A DNA stretch of 64,000 nt from positions 6,646,627-6,710,626 of the forward strand of contig NW_003101681.1 in NCBI RefSeq assembly GCF_000003855.2, in the 5' to 3' direction. The position numbers and the translations under genes were made by a program. Of this stretch, positions 11,036-23,400 are shown piece after piece (the stretch's first letter is position 1; each line of letters starts with the position of its first letter). The notes under the pieces were generated by a model. It was not told the DNA's origin. It did not search any database and saw only the letters and a program-made list of their open reading frames with translations. The DNA comes from Blastomyces gilchristii SLH14081 (Eukaryota > Ascomycota > Eurotiomycetes > Onygenales > Ajellomycetaceae).

Positions 11036-13560
11036 GAACTTTATAATCAGCTACTGAGGTAATACAGGCTATATATAACTGTCTTATAGCCTGGAAGAAT
11101 AGACCTCTCTCTGTATTTGATAGTCTGATTCTGTTGTTTAATAGTCTTTCTGCCTTGACAGTTCTTTGTTGAATGTGATATTTAAAATTCAACTTGAAGT
11201 TTAATCATACTTCTAATCATTTGACATTTACACTGGGTTTAATCTCTCTATTTAAAAGAGTTAGAGATAGTTCTTTCTCATTGAATCTAGAAAGGAAATG
11301 AATTAACTCAGTTTTATTCATATTAAACTGAATTTGATTGATATCTGCTCTAACAAAGATTTCCTTTGCAGCTTTTTTAATCACTTTCAAATTCTCTTTG
11401 ATAGTTTTAAGCTGTAGACTAGATCAATATTATTCATATAACTCAGAGATTACACTATTCTTATATTTCTATTCTTGAATAGATATGCAGTGTATATTGA
11501 AAATAAAATAAGTGAGATTGAAGATTGTTACAGTACTTCTATTTTTATCTCAGTCTTGTCTTATTTCATTTCATCAAAGAAAAGTTGTATGATTCTTTTA
11601 GATATAAAACAGTTAATTTATTTTATTAGAGAAAGTGACAGTTTTAACATCTTCAAAGTCTGAATTAATCTTGACTTTGAAATATAATCAAATACTTCTT
11701 TTGTATCAATGAAAACTGCAGTTGAGATCAGATCTTCATACTTTGCTATTTAAATATCATGAATAACTGAGAGAACAGTGTTAATTACAGAATATTGTTT
11801 TCTATCTCTCATTTATTCACTGACTAAAAGAGAATTACTAATAGAGCTTATAAAAGATAGTTGAGTAGCTATTATCTTTTCTAAAACCTTTTCTAGACAG
11901 TTCAATAGAGATATTACTCTATATAACTTAGAAATTGAAGTTTTTCTATTAAACTTTATAAGAATCACTTCAGTGGCTTCTCTTCAGTATTCAGAAAGAT
12001 ATTCATTTTTCAAGAGATTGAAAAAGAGCTCAAAATACTTATTCTTTAAGTAGAAGTATGTATTTTGAATAATCAAGTGATTAATTGAATCAGGCTCTGC
12101 AGCAGTTTTAACTGAACTTGAGAAGATAGCTGACTCTAATTCATCTTATATAAGATCAGGTCATTCTCAGTCATTTTTATCAATATAGTTGAGAAGTGAT
12201 ATATTCTCTTTCTCTGAATCTGAATCTGATAAGTTTTGAAAGAGAGTTCTTATAAAAGCTTAATATTTTTTCTCAAAAGAGTTTACTGTATATGATTCAT
12301 TCTGAAACTCATATTCTAAGACTGGAAGTTTTGCTACACTTCTTGTTATAGTATAGTTAAAAGCTTTAAAAAGTTTCTTTTCTTATACTTCTTCAAGAAA
12401 TTTATTTCAGCAGTCTGTTTTAGCTTCTTTAATATCTGAAAAATATTCATTTCTGACAGTTTTGAACTCTGTATTAGAAATTATATCATTCTTTCAATCT
12501 CTTTTTACAGTAGCTAATTGATTTCTTTTAGATATGATATTCTCATTTCATCAGAGTTTTAAATACTCAGAAGACTTTCACTTTAAAATATTATCTTTAA
12601 CACTTGTTAGAATGATAGATGTAATGAGCTTTACTCTATTCTCAAGTATTTCATTTGAGATATCTTGACCAGGATTTAAATATAGCTTACTCTGTCTTTC
12701 AGATTTTAACAGTTTTATACTTTCTTCAACTGTCTTTCAAACAGGTTTTTCAAAGTTAAACTGATTAAAGAGAAGAGGAATTTCACTCATTTATTCTTCA
12801 CTCAGTTCAATATTAAATTGAATAATCTCATGATCTGATTCTGATGTCTCATTTGAATTAATAAATCAGTTTACAAGTCTTTTTTTCATTAGATTTTATG
12901 ACATGAAGATTAAATCTATAATAGATTTCTATTTTATATCTTTTCTAAAGAATGTGTGTTGATCAGACTTGTTAACTAAATTCATTGAATACTCAAAGAT
13001 TTATTCAATCAGATTATCAGCTCTTACTGCTCTTTTGCATTCTGAATTTCATCAGAAATGATGTGTATTGAAATCTTCTACAATTATAGAGTTTCTTAAT
13101 GAAGTTATATTCAGAAACTCTCTATTAATTATCCAGATATTGTTATTTTTCTTCAATGACTTTTCATTATAGATATTTATAAGCTGTATAGTATCAAACT
13201 CATTCTCTTTATCTATAATATTACTCATCAGAATATCAGAGTCAGACATGATATTAAATCTTAGATTAAATTAATATCTTGATCTCTTTCTTTCATAGAT
13301 CACTACTCTTGACTTTATCTCAGACTTTTGAGATAGAAAGCAGTAGTAGCTTAAATGAGAAATAATATATTTTTACTCAGTATCAAAATTCAGCTTCTGA
13401 AGCAGTATAAAATCAACTTTTTATTGAAATGTAATTTGAAGATAAGAATAAATACAATTTGAGTTTCTATTCACATTATTTTGAATAAATGTGATTTTTG
13501 AAGAGTTTTTAAACTTTTTTTATTGTTTTTGTTATATATTCATACTAAAAGAGAGTAGAG
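11036..13560 (-). pseudogene. LINE-2 ORF2: endonuclease and reverse transcriptase, broken
   Basis: The apurinic-type endonuclease domain lies at about 12880-13540; a D-F-N-T-H-H motif at about 13055-13075 matches the catalytic D-x-N-x-H signature of the EEP nuclease family. Downstream is RT, whose palm motif reads Y-M-N-N near 11430 where Y-x-D-D is expected, so the metal ligands are lost. Numerous TGA and TAA stops interrupt the frame. The endonuclease would nick target DNA and the RT would prime from the nick. The C-terminal RNase H part is missing because of the LINE-1 insertion. Confidence 0.82.
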
Positions 13561-13639
13561 TAGAATCTAATCACTATCATCAGATAGTAGATTATAACTA
13601 TTCTGAAAAGTAGAAATCTCAACTGCTTGTATTATATCT

Positions 13640-15140
13640 AGTTTATTATCAGAGTTATTTCTCAATTCTCTAATCTTAACAGAAGTTTGAGAATTCAAAT
13701 TCTGTTTATATTTAGCTGAAGAATTGAAGTTTGAAGATTTAGATAGTTAAGAGTTTCTTCTTTTTAAGTGTACAGTTATGAGTTTACTGACTTAACTCTT
13801 CTCTTCAGTTCTAGATTTACTTTGAGCTTTATCTTTTCTTCAGTTCTTTTGAGTTCTTGAAGTAAATATACATTCTTTTGAGCTAGATGCATGTTTTTCT
13901 TTGCAATTAGAGCATTTAAGCAGAGTATGTTGATATATTTCATCTCTTTTTGAGCATGTTTCATATTTATACTCACTAGTTTTGTAATCTCTGGCACAGA
14001 ATACATCTTCTGAGTCTTTAAAACAAGAGATTGCAAAGTGTCTATATCTTTGATAGTTTGAACACTGTGTTTAAGCTTTGAGATTCATTCTTAAGTCTTT
14101 GTATTTATAAACTCTCATTTTCAAATCTGTTACTCTTACTTCAGAGATCTTTGACTGTTCAAGTGTCTTTGTATATACTAGAATAGAGACATTTCTTCTG
14201 CTTTATCTGAACTCAATTGAATTTAGTCATACAGACTCTTTTCTTAGTTGAATAGAGTTGTATTCTTCTAATTTATTTTTAAGAAGTAGTATTTCTTCTT
14301 CACAGTCAAAAATTTCAACTGAAATATTATGAAGAATGAATTTATCTCACTTTTCATCTCTCTCAGATAGAATTATTATGTTTAATAAAGATTCTACTAC
14401 TGATTTTCAGAGATTCTCATTCTGAATAAGGAATTCTGCACTGAATTCAGACATTGTAGTCAGAATGATGAAGTTTTCAAAGAAGAATGACTCAATTGAA
14501 GTTATAACTGATTTTTAAACTTCAATATCAGTTATTAACTGAGAAAAGAACTGCTCATTAATTTCATTTCTGATTCTGAAAATGAGATTTAAGCTTAGCT
14601 TGTTTCTTTGCAGAATGTTCTGATTTGAGACTTTGAGAATAAGTCTTCTATTTTCTGAAGATGTGAAAGTTTTTCTCATTTTACATTTTTTTCTTCACTT
14701 TTCTATGAATAGAAGTATGAGCAGTATTCTTCTCAGTTTTCTCAGAATTTTGAGCAGATTTTGAGGCAGCAGATTTAGAGATAGCAGATTCAGCTGCTTA
14801 AGCATATGTTTTCTTCTGATTCAAAGAAGAAGAAGAAGTAGAAAGAAAAGAAGAAGAGTAAGATGAAGAGTCAGTAATTATATTAGAAAATTTCAATGTT
14901 TTTTAAAATATGTTTGAAATTCCAAGTTTGAACTTGATCATCTTCTGTAATTGTCTAGTCTGAGTATGAAGAATTAACAGAACTTCTTTATTCATCTCAC
15001 TCAGACACTGCTTTTCAAGAATCTTACTTACTTTTTCAAGTTTCTGTATTTCAAGAACTTGTTATTTCTCTATTTGTTCTTTCTTTCTTCTCTTCAGAAT
15101 TTCAATCTCAGAAATAGCATTTGAGAAAGCATCTTTTTTC
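13640..15140 (-). pseudogene. LINE-2 ORF1: Gag-like nucleic-acid-binding protein, broken
   Basis: A minus-strand frame contains retroviral-type zinc knuckles at about 13890-14075. The clearest reads C-x2-C-x3-H-x6-C; an upstream one has lost a Cys to Tyr. The N-terminal part (14700-15140) is rich in Glu, Lys and Gln and looks coiled-coil-like. Such ORF1 proteins package LINE RNA. A second copy of the zinc region lies at 51920-52350. Interrupted by transition stops. Confidence 0.75.
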
Positions 15141-16386
15141 ATATTAACTGAGTGTATTTTTGAACTAATTATTCTCACTCAATGAAAAGTTAGTCAGACT
15201 GTTTCAATTGAGATATTTATTACACTCTTTTAAAAACTTAGTCAGACTGTTTCAAAAGAAGAATAAAAGACTTCTGTGTATAAAACATCTGATTTTTTTC
15301 ACACTAGTTCAGTAACTAGATTAGATTTTTAAAGAGAATCTAATAAACTAAAATTAATTTTTAAGATAAATTAATAAAATCTTTACAATCTCTTTGTTAA
15401 GATATAGTGAGAAAAAGTATGATATGAATTGATAATAAATCAGATAACATGACAGTTTTTGAGAAAAAAGCTGACAAAAAATAAATTAATTTTTTACAGA
15501 GAAATTGATTAAAACTATTTAATTTTATTCTGAATCATTCAATTCTTCTCACATAACAAGTGTGCAACTCAAATCAGTTAATAAAGAGTGTAAAAAAGAA
15601 TTAAGTATTAATAAAAGCTTCTCAGTCACTGAAAAAGTAATTCTTACTTAAAAGAATATGAAATTATAACAGAAAACAGCTCTGTTTTTAATTCTTTATA
15701 AGAATATTATATAAAACTCAGAGAAAAACATCTTACTTTTTCAAGAGAAGTAAAAAACTATTTCTAAGATCTTTTTTTTGCATTAACTGCTGCAGAAGAA
15801 TGAGATAGAAACTGCTAAGATATACACTACTGTATACTCTCTATCAAGACTTTCTCTCTTCAGAGTCTTGATATTATAGAGAATATAAGTCTGTTTCTAT
15901 ATAATAATATAAATATTGTCAGCAGGATGTAGAGAAACTGATTATTTATTTCTCAAAATAGAAGACTTTGTCAATGATTATATCAATATAGAGTTAATTC
16001 TCAAATTCAATAGTAACCTAGTATTGCTGTTCTCAATCTCTTATAGAATCTATTGAATATTGAGATATTAAAACTAGATTTAATATATCTCACTGTGCAG
16101 AGATCAAAGACTCAGTCAGATCTTGAGATATACTGATTTTATAGTTGTTAATATACTGTTAACTTGTTATTCACTGATTATATATTGAATGCTGTTACTG
16201 AGATATCTTTTTATATTTTTCTACTGAGAATGAGTTAGATTAAGAAGAGCAGTATGAGAGTGAGACTTGATGTTAATGTTTTGAAACATCAAAGATGAAC
16301 AGAGTTTTTGTGAAGATCACTTCTCAGATATCTTCACAATTACAGATCAGAGATCTTTCAAAATCAAGAAAATTGACACATATGAC
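15141..16386 (-). promoter_or_regulatory. LINE-2 5' UTR
   Basis: About 1.2 kb with no coding signal, homologous in inverse orientation to 31021-32500. It contains one copy of a ~163-bp unit (about 16140-16310) that is present twice in the other LINE 5' end. LINE 5' UTRs carry an internal promoter; I see no sharper element. Confidence 0.6.
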
Positions 16387-16740
16387 TAGACTGATCATAT
16401 AACCGTGTCTGAGATCAGAATCAAACTTTACAGTTGTTACATTACCTAAAAGCATTACTTCTGATCATGGTTTATGTTCATTACATTGATCTCAAATCAT
16501 ATTATTTCAAATATTAAAGATTTCAGATTCACTTTTCAAATAAAAATCTAGTCTCAGATAAAGAATATGTTTGAATTCTTAGTCACATTTTCATTCTGAT
16601 CTTATTATTGAGAATGACATCAAATGAAACTATGAAATCATTTCTCACTTATATAATATCATAACATAGTGCTCATTTATTGAAAATTTAATAGAGAGTA
16701 TTATCAAATATCATTACTTTTCTCAATACAGATTATAATT

Positions 16741-16906
16741 CATATAATTTTAATTATAAAAAAAATATAAAATACAAAAAAAAACAAAAAACAAAAAATA
16801 AAAACAAAAACAAGAAAAAATCACAATAAAAAAAGAAAAAAAAAAGAAAAAGAAAAAAAAAATAAAAGAAAAAGAAAAAAACAAAAAATAAAAATAAAAA
16901 AAATCA
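16741..16906 (+). repeat. A-rich low-complexity tract
   Basis: About 165 bases made almost only of A with scattered C, G and T, in runs like AAAAACAAAAA. Poly-A-like decay or a replication-slippage tract. Confidence 0.9.
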
Positions 16907-18002
16907 AGATCACAGAGTCACAGCACTTTTAAAATACTCACTTCTCAGAGTCTTTACAATATTCATCACTAACTGTGTATCTCTCACAGTGAGAGTAACA
17001 CAGTCATGATAAGTCATTATCTTAATATCATCTAACAAATAATCAGTATATATCTGTATAAATATGAATAATTAGAAAATATACACTTAAAAAGTGTGAT
17101 CAGAGTGAACTCTGCTGCTACTTGAATAGTATTAAGAACAGAACACTGAAATTGATAATTCTCTTCATTGATTTCATAGACAAGATATGTGAAGATAATC
17201 TTGAGAAATATAAGATCTTCTGACTTCTGATAAAAACAGATCTAACAGAGAGACTCTATTTTCATGATATCAGAGACTGAGTATTATCAAAAAGTATTAC
17301 TTTCATGCAATGCATATATACTTACTGCAGTAATTCATTCTCTGCATATATAACTGAGAGTTGTAGCTTTTTCATGCCACACAGCTCTCTCTGAGATGCT
17401 GTTATCAGTTTGTAACTCACACAGTCTCTCAGTTCAGCACATGCTGCATGTATACAGCTCTGTGTACTGAGACTGTGTTAGTCATTATGACCTGGCATGA
17501 TACTCACTTTTCACAGGCCATGTTTTGTTTGAAGAGAAGAGAGAAGATGCAACTATTGTTTTATTAGAGAGAGAATGAATAATTAGTATTATTGAATATA
17601 ATTTAATTCATCTGTATTTAAAATTTAATTAGTCTATACTCTTCAATTTGAGGATTTCTAAGAGTGTTTTAATAGTTTTCATACCAGCTTGAACTTAGTG
17701 ATGAATTGAAGAAGAAGAGAAAAGAGAGAAGAAAGAAATGAGAATAACTTATCTTTATAATATGAAAACAGAGAATCACTGTAATCATTCTCTCTAGCAA
17801 TAAAGATTTGTTTTCTGCATGTATCTCTGATATAGATTATATAATAAATGCATACAAAGAATATCAATAGTGTATGTATTAAATGAAGATAATATTGCTA
17901 TGCAATACTGTAGCTGTTTCTGTATATCTCTGAAAGCTGTTAATAGTTTCTTTATCTCTTTATATTTGATAAGTTAATAATATATTCTGATGCACTCTTT
18001 CT

Positions 18003-18106
18003 TTCATCATTATCATCATCATCATCATCATGATCATCATCATCATCATCATCATTATTATCACTATTATTATCATTATTATCACTATTATCATCATCAT
18101 CATATC
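18003..18106 (+). repeat. CAT/ATT trinucleotide microsatellite
   Basis: Imperfect (CAT)n merging into (TTA)n. Both strands give long repeat-only frames (His/Tyr or Met/Ile), which are not genes. Confidence 0.9.
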
Positions 18107-18150
18107 ATTGCCTGTCTTCATCTCTCTCTCAATGCTCATCAAAATCAATC

Positions 18151-19427
18151 ATGTCATCTCTCTTCAAATATTCTGCGGTCCTGCGGACTAGACTGGCCGC
18201 CGGGACCATGAATTTCACGTTTGGTCTCATTTGGTCTGGTCCCATACATTTCTTGGTGTGAATCCCGCTGAGACTAATCATTAAATAAACATGCAAAGTG
18301 ACTATATATCAGATCTCAAAATGAAACCATGACTTGAAAAAATGAGAAAGTGATCTCATTGGTCTCATTTAGTCTCATTTGTGGCATAAAGTTACTATTT
18401 TTAGACATTTTAAGGTTTTTTTTAGACTATTTTTAATTTTTTAAAAAGTAATGCTTTTTGATAATGCTCAAATGAGATTTAAAGTCATTTAAAGCAATAA
18501 AAATAATTTAAATTGAGAAGTGGAAATCATGATCTCATTTGGAAAATGTGACAAGAGTAGACAGTAAGTCTCACTGAGACAGTATGAGACTACTATCTAA
18601 TGTTAGAACCGTGTAATGGGATCTGTCGAATTGACAATGAGACTATCAAAAATTCTGGTCCTGGTCCCAGACACGGTCACACGGTCAGTCTACTGCGGAC
18701 CATCAAGGCGCGTGAGCGCTGTCACAGATTGAAGAGAGAGAAGAAGGAGGTGTTCAAGCGCGGGGAGACAGATTGTAAGACATATTATGATATCTTGAAG
18801 AGGCTCTGTAAAAGAGTAGAATAATAACAATTTTAAGTAACACTTCTGATAGATTTAGATCAAACTAAGTATAGGAATAATGCAGATGACACCATCTGTG
18901 AGAGATTGAAAAAGAAGACAGTAAAGAGTCTCATACAGCAGCAGTGAGATCAGAAGAAGTTCTGAGAATGATTTGAGATCAAGATAAAGAGAGAGAGAGA
19001 GAAGAAGAGCATTACTGTCAATAAGCAGCAGTAGAAGAAGATTGAGAAGATATTAAAGTAGAAGACAAAGAAGTCAAAACTGATAAGTTTTTTATTAAGA
19101 GATAACAATTTTTGATAACACTTCTGTTCTCAAATTGATTAGCAGGAGCTGGCAGAGAAGAAGGGAATTGAGGCCTTGTTCAGATCTTAAATGCACTTCA
19201 TGATTCAGAACATTGATAAGACAGCCCTACTCTCTGAGCATGTCAATCTGCTTACTGCTGAGATGGAACCTGAGACAGCAGATCAGAAAATGTGGGATTT
19301 TGAGATACAGATTGACCTGGCTGAGAGAAAGCAGCAGAAAGCCTTCTCAGAGAAGACAGTAGAGAGAGATTTTGAGATGATTATCATCTCAGATAAGAAG
19401 AAGAAGAAGAAGAATGAGAATAAGAAG
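18151..19427 (+). pseudogene. hAT accessory gene (unknown function), interrupted by the MITE
   Basis: An ATG at 18151 opens a frame that is cut at 18188 by MITE copy 2. After removing the MITE and one duplication it continues in frame from 18701. The product start is basic (about 50 residues rich in Arg and Lys). Further parts lie at about 18860-19080 and 19140-19427, ending in a Lys/Asn-rich tail that could be a nuclear localisation signal. The parts are separated by two intron-like stretches (about 18823-18860 and 19100-19143) that share a motif with introns of the transposase downstream. No family recognised. Several stops look like transitions. Confidence 0.5.
18189..18692 (+). mobile_element. 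hAT MITE copy 2 (504 bp), nested in its parent element
   Basis: Ends TAGACTGGCCG and CGGTCAGTCTA, a nearly perfect terminal inverted repeat. It is flanked by a perfect 8-bp duplication CTGCGGAC (18181-18188 and 18693-18700). It is closely related to copy 1 over its full length. It lies inside the accessory gene of the large hAT that bears the same termini. Confidence 0.93.
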
Positions 19428-19804
19428 TAAATTATAAAGAATGATGAGAAGAATGAGAAAGAGAAGAAAGATAATAAGTAGAAAAAGTTTTTTTCTTTTT
19501 ATATTAGTTAGTTATAAGTTTGTAACTATTAGTTAATAATTGAAATTAATTTTAAGTTTTCAAAAATTATTGTACAAGTTGTAATCAATTATCAATATCA
19601 GGAATAATATATATATATATATTCAACTATCATGCTATGCCACTATAATGTATAAGTATCAACATTTTTTCAACATTGATATTTATAATATTAATATATT
19701 TTTAATAATATTATCTGATAATACAATTTGATAACACTCTCTTTCATAATATTAATATATTTCAAGAAATATGATAGAGATTAATCAAGATTGTTTATTT
19801 ACTT
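19428..19804 (+). other. hAT intergenic stretch
   Basis: AT-rich sequence between the accessory gene and gypsy 2. It contains another partial copy of the intron-type motif (19715-19740) and a short TA repeat near 19606-19622. No gene seen. Confidence 0.5.
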
Positions 19805-19987
19805 TGTGGTTCGGAAGAACGTACGACCGTCGGATAATACCGCGGCCGCTTCCGAACTACTAGCGTACACGTACAAGTGTAAAGGGGCCATAGCAGCCGC
19901 TAATTAAATTAGTGTATGAGATTCAATATATAAGAAGCCAGTGTATGCCTGTAATCATACACTGGCTTAAGCAACCTTTGAATCACA
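19805..19987 (+). repeat. 5' LTR of gypsy 2 (183 bp)
   Basis: Contains GCGGCCGC and, near the 3' side, a 13-bp stem hairpin (AAGCCAGTGTATG pairing with CATACACTGGCTT). The outer (left) half keeps CG and GG dinucleotides; the inner half is mutated. Confidence 0.93.
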
Positions 19988-20282
19988 TCTGATAGCATGT
20001 CTAAAAACCAGTGAGAAGTGCAGGCTCCTCCAGGGCGTGATAATTCTGCCTATGAAGTGATTCATAGTTATCATGTCAGTGTGGTTCTAGAATGTCTCAA
20101 AAGATAGTGTACAAAGAGCAGTGAGTAGAAGAGTATTCAATTGATGCTGTTTTGCTTGTTGAGGGAAAACTTCACACCCAGGTGAATGCCATGTATGAGA
20201 TGCGAACAGATGAGATGTGAGAAAGAGAATGGGAGCAGTGAACCAGATTTAAAGAAGTTCACTCCCTACTCAAAAGAAGGAT

Positions 20283-20312
20283 AAAAGGGGAGGTGACCAT
20301 CACCGGAGTTGT
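20283..20312 (+). promoter_or_regulatory. TATA-like box and small palindrome in the gypsy 2 leader
   Basis: GATAAAAGGGG is followed by GGTGACCATCACC, which can form a 5-bp stem. It lies about 300 bases inside the LTR and upstream of gag. The gypsy 3 copy keeps the palindrome in a mutated form near 50770-50790. A promoter role outside the LTR is only a possibility. Confidence 0.3.
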
Positions 20313-20422
20313 ATGATAATAACAGAAATCATATAACAATATAGTGATAGAATAATATAGTAATATAACAATACAAGTGATATAATGATAGACATCATAC
20401 AATCAATCAGAAACCACTGAAA

Positions 20423-23400
20423 TGAATATTTTCTCTAGTTAATATAAATAACACTCTTCTCTGCTACCTGAACTGAAAGGTATGCAGAACCTCTCAGAGG
20501 GTTTACTCAAAGCAGTAAGAAAAGTGACTGAGACTGCTGAACCAGAATCAAAGCTCTATACATGTATAAGGATTCTAAATGAGATTGAGGCCTTGTGTAC
20601 ACAGTGACAGGCTGAGACAGAAGTTAAACAATAATTGATATTCACTGCAGATCAAGCATTCACTATGAAGAGCTTCACTGACACAATCATCATCATCAAT
20701 AAGAATAGAGAAAATCAGATCTTAAGCCTGCAGCAGAAGATCAAACATTTATACAGATAGATAACTACACTGAACCTGAAGATCTCACTATGATCATTCA
20801 CAATCTCTTCAGAAGTATACACATCATCAGAGATCACTGTGCAGAATGAGAATTCAAGCATGAGATATATCAAGTCAGAAGATCTGCTGAAGTCATCAAG
20901 CTTTAATGATAACTGAAAAAATGATGCTGTAATCAGCTGACTAAGTCAGATGCAATCATATTATCAGATTGAACATGAACTCACAGACAGATAGTTAACA
21001 GAATTTCAACAAGTCTTAAGATCTGTCATATTTCTATATGAAAAAGTGAAGTCATTATAAATGACTGATGAAAAGATGAATCTCACAGATTTAAAGTGAT
21101 ATTCATTCTTATGAACATGAAATGAGTTTTTCAAATGAATCTTACACAACTTTGAGAAAGTGAACACATGAGATAAGTATTATAAACACTTCACTGAGTG
21201 TAGATAAGTGAGTAATCTTACATTGTACTTCACACACTTCAGCTTACACTATCTTATATTGAATGAAGAGCTTTTAACATCTTTCTGTTTACAGATCTTC
21301 ATTCATGATCTTACACCTGAGTTGAGAGTGAAATGAAAATGCTTAATCTCACAGTCAGACACAGTGAAGAAAGCATACAACATTCTCATTATATGAGAAT
21401 AAGTGAGTCAATTGTGACAGAAAATACTGCAATCAAGTATATCTCAGCAGAGAATGAGTAATCAGACTTCTACAACACAAGTCATATATCTGAATATAAT
21501 GAATCTAGATCTGAATGCCATTGCTAAAGCACTGAATTCTCTGAAAAAGAGATTCTCTGAGTGAAAACCTTGGTGTCATGAGTATCAAGCTTGCTTCAAC
21601 TGTGAATGTCAAAATCATGATGTAAAAGATTACACTCAGCATGTGCAGTTAAAAAACTAGCAGAATCAGTGAGCTCAGAGACACTTGCTGATATTCTATG
21701 AAAAGCCTTCAAAGTGAAAGAGATGCTCATGTTGAATGATTCTCTGAATTCTGTGAATGTAAAGAAGAAGCAGGCTTCTGAATGAGATGTGAGTAAGAAT
21801 GATGAAGTGAATGCCCATCTCAATGCCTTGAGATCTGAAATGTTAATGTATAGAGAACACTTGAATAAGAATCAAGAGATGACTGCAAAAGTGTTAGCAG
21901 ACACAGAAGCTTCTATACAATATATTAATAATCATATAATCTGAAGATTGAAAGAGGTCTGCTGAGTGAAGAATCCCTGATGCATAAGATTATCTGATAA
22001 CTGATATTTAATATTATCTACAAGAGTAAGAGTTTCCTTGCACTTCAGAGAATGATCTTGCTATATTTGAGTGTGAGAGCTGCAGAACATGAAATATGAC
22101 CTTATTCTCAGACTTGACTGATTTCAAAGGTTCAATTCACAGATTCAATGATGTACATGTCATATACAGTTGACTGATAGAAAGAAAATGATTCATACAA
22201 TTCTATCAACTGATATGAGAAGGACATTTCATATCTCTGATATAGAAGGATTAAATCTGCTTACATATTAATAAGCAAAGAGAATGATTTACAAGATCTC
22301 ATTCAAAAGCATTCTGTATGTCATACAGAACCTGGAAGTGAAGAAAACCAAGATAAAGAATATGCAGGAGAACAAGTGTATGAAGAAGCTTCTGAAGAAG
22401 TATGAGAAGATCTTCTGAACAGATCTTTCATCAGAATTGCTGCTAGAATGAGAATTCATACATGAGATTGACATGAGGGACACAAAATCAGTCAATCAGA
22501 ATACATATCCCCTGTCACAAATGCATCTTGAAGAACAGAAGCATCAGATCACAGACCTTCTAAAATATGATCTCATATAATTCTTATCAAGCATGTGAGA
22601 CTTTCCAGTTCTATTCATGAAAAAGGTGAATGAGAAGTGATGAATGTGTATCAATTATCAAGCACTCAATAAGCTTACAATCAAGAATGAATATTCACTG
22701 TCACAGATTCAACAACAGTTGAATACAGTTGAAAACACCTGATATCTATCAAAGATTGATCTTCTCTCAGAATACTGACAGATCTGTGTAGATAAACTGT
22801 CAGTTCTGTGAACTGTGTTTAATATATAATGAGAGAAGTTTGAATTCCTGATAATGTCATTCAGTCTGACAAATGCACTCATTATCTTTCAAATAATGAT
22901 GAATACAATTCTTCATAAACAGAATGAAATCTCATGCCTTGTATATCTTGATAATATTCTAGTCTTTTCAAACTTATACAACAAACATCTGAAGCATCTT
23001 GATGAAGTGCTTATAACTCTGACAGAGTATAAGCTCTATATCAAATCAATCAAGTGTGTGTTTGAAACAGAAGAGTTGAAGTTCATAAAATATATAGTGA
23101 GTGATGACTGTATATATCTCATCCTGAAGAAATTGAATGTTATAGTGAATTAGTCACAGCTGAGAAACATACATCATGTATAATAGTTTCTTGAGTTAGT
23201 CTTATACTACTGCAGATTTATCAAGAATTTTATATAAATATCTGTATCACTCTCAGATCTCTTAAGAGAAATAGATGCAAATCTGTAAAAGAAGAAGTTT
23301 CATTCAATCATCTGAAATACTGTGTATAAAGAGGCTTTTCTCACACTGAGAGAATGCATAATAACATTCTCAGTGCTTATTTAATTAGATTGTGATAAAT

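Larger units (their letters stand above)
11036..16386 (-). mobile_element. LINE-2: non-LTR retrotransposon, 3' part missing
   Basis: Minus-strand LINE of the same family as LINE-1. It runs from the 5' UTR (near 16386) through ORF1 and endonuclease to mid-RT, where it is cut at 11036 by the LINE-1 tail. Homology at its 5' end with 31021-32555 (plus strand) shows that this is the family's 5' region. The right end touches the hAT terminus at 16387. Confidence 0.85.
16421..18150 (+). other. hAT left subterminal region without a recognised gene
   Basis: About 1.7 kb of AT-rich sequence. It contains an A-rich tract and a trinucleotide microsatellite (listed separately). Frames such as 17679-17867 show no domain. 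Confidence 0.5.

Noticed and set aside
17960..18211. Long His- or Met/Ile-rich frames
   Set aside because: They are translations of the CAT/ATT microsatellite on either strand.
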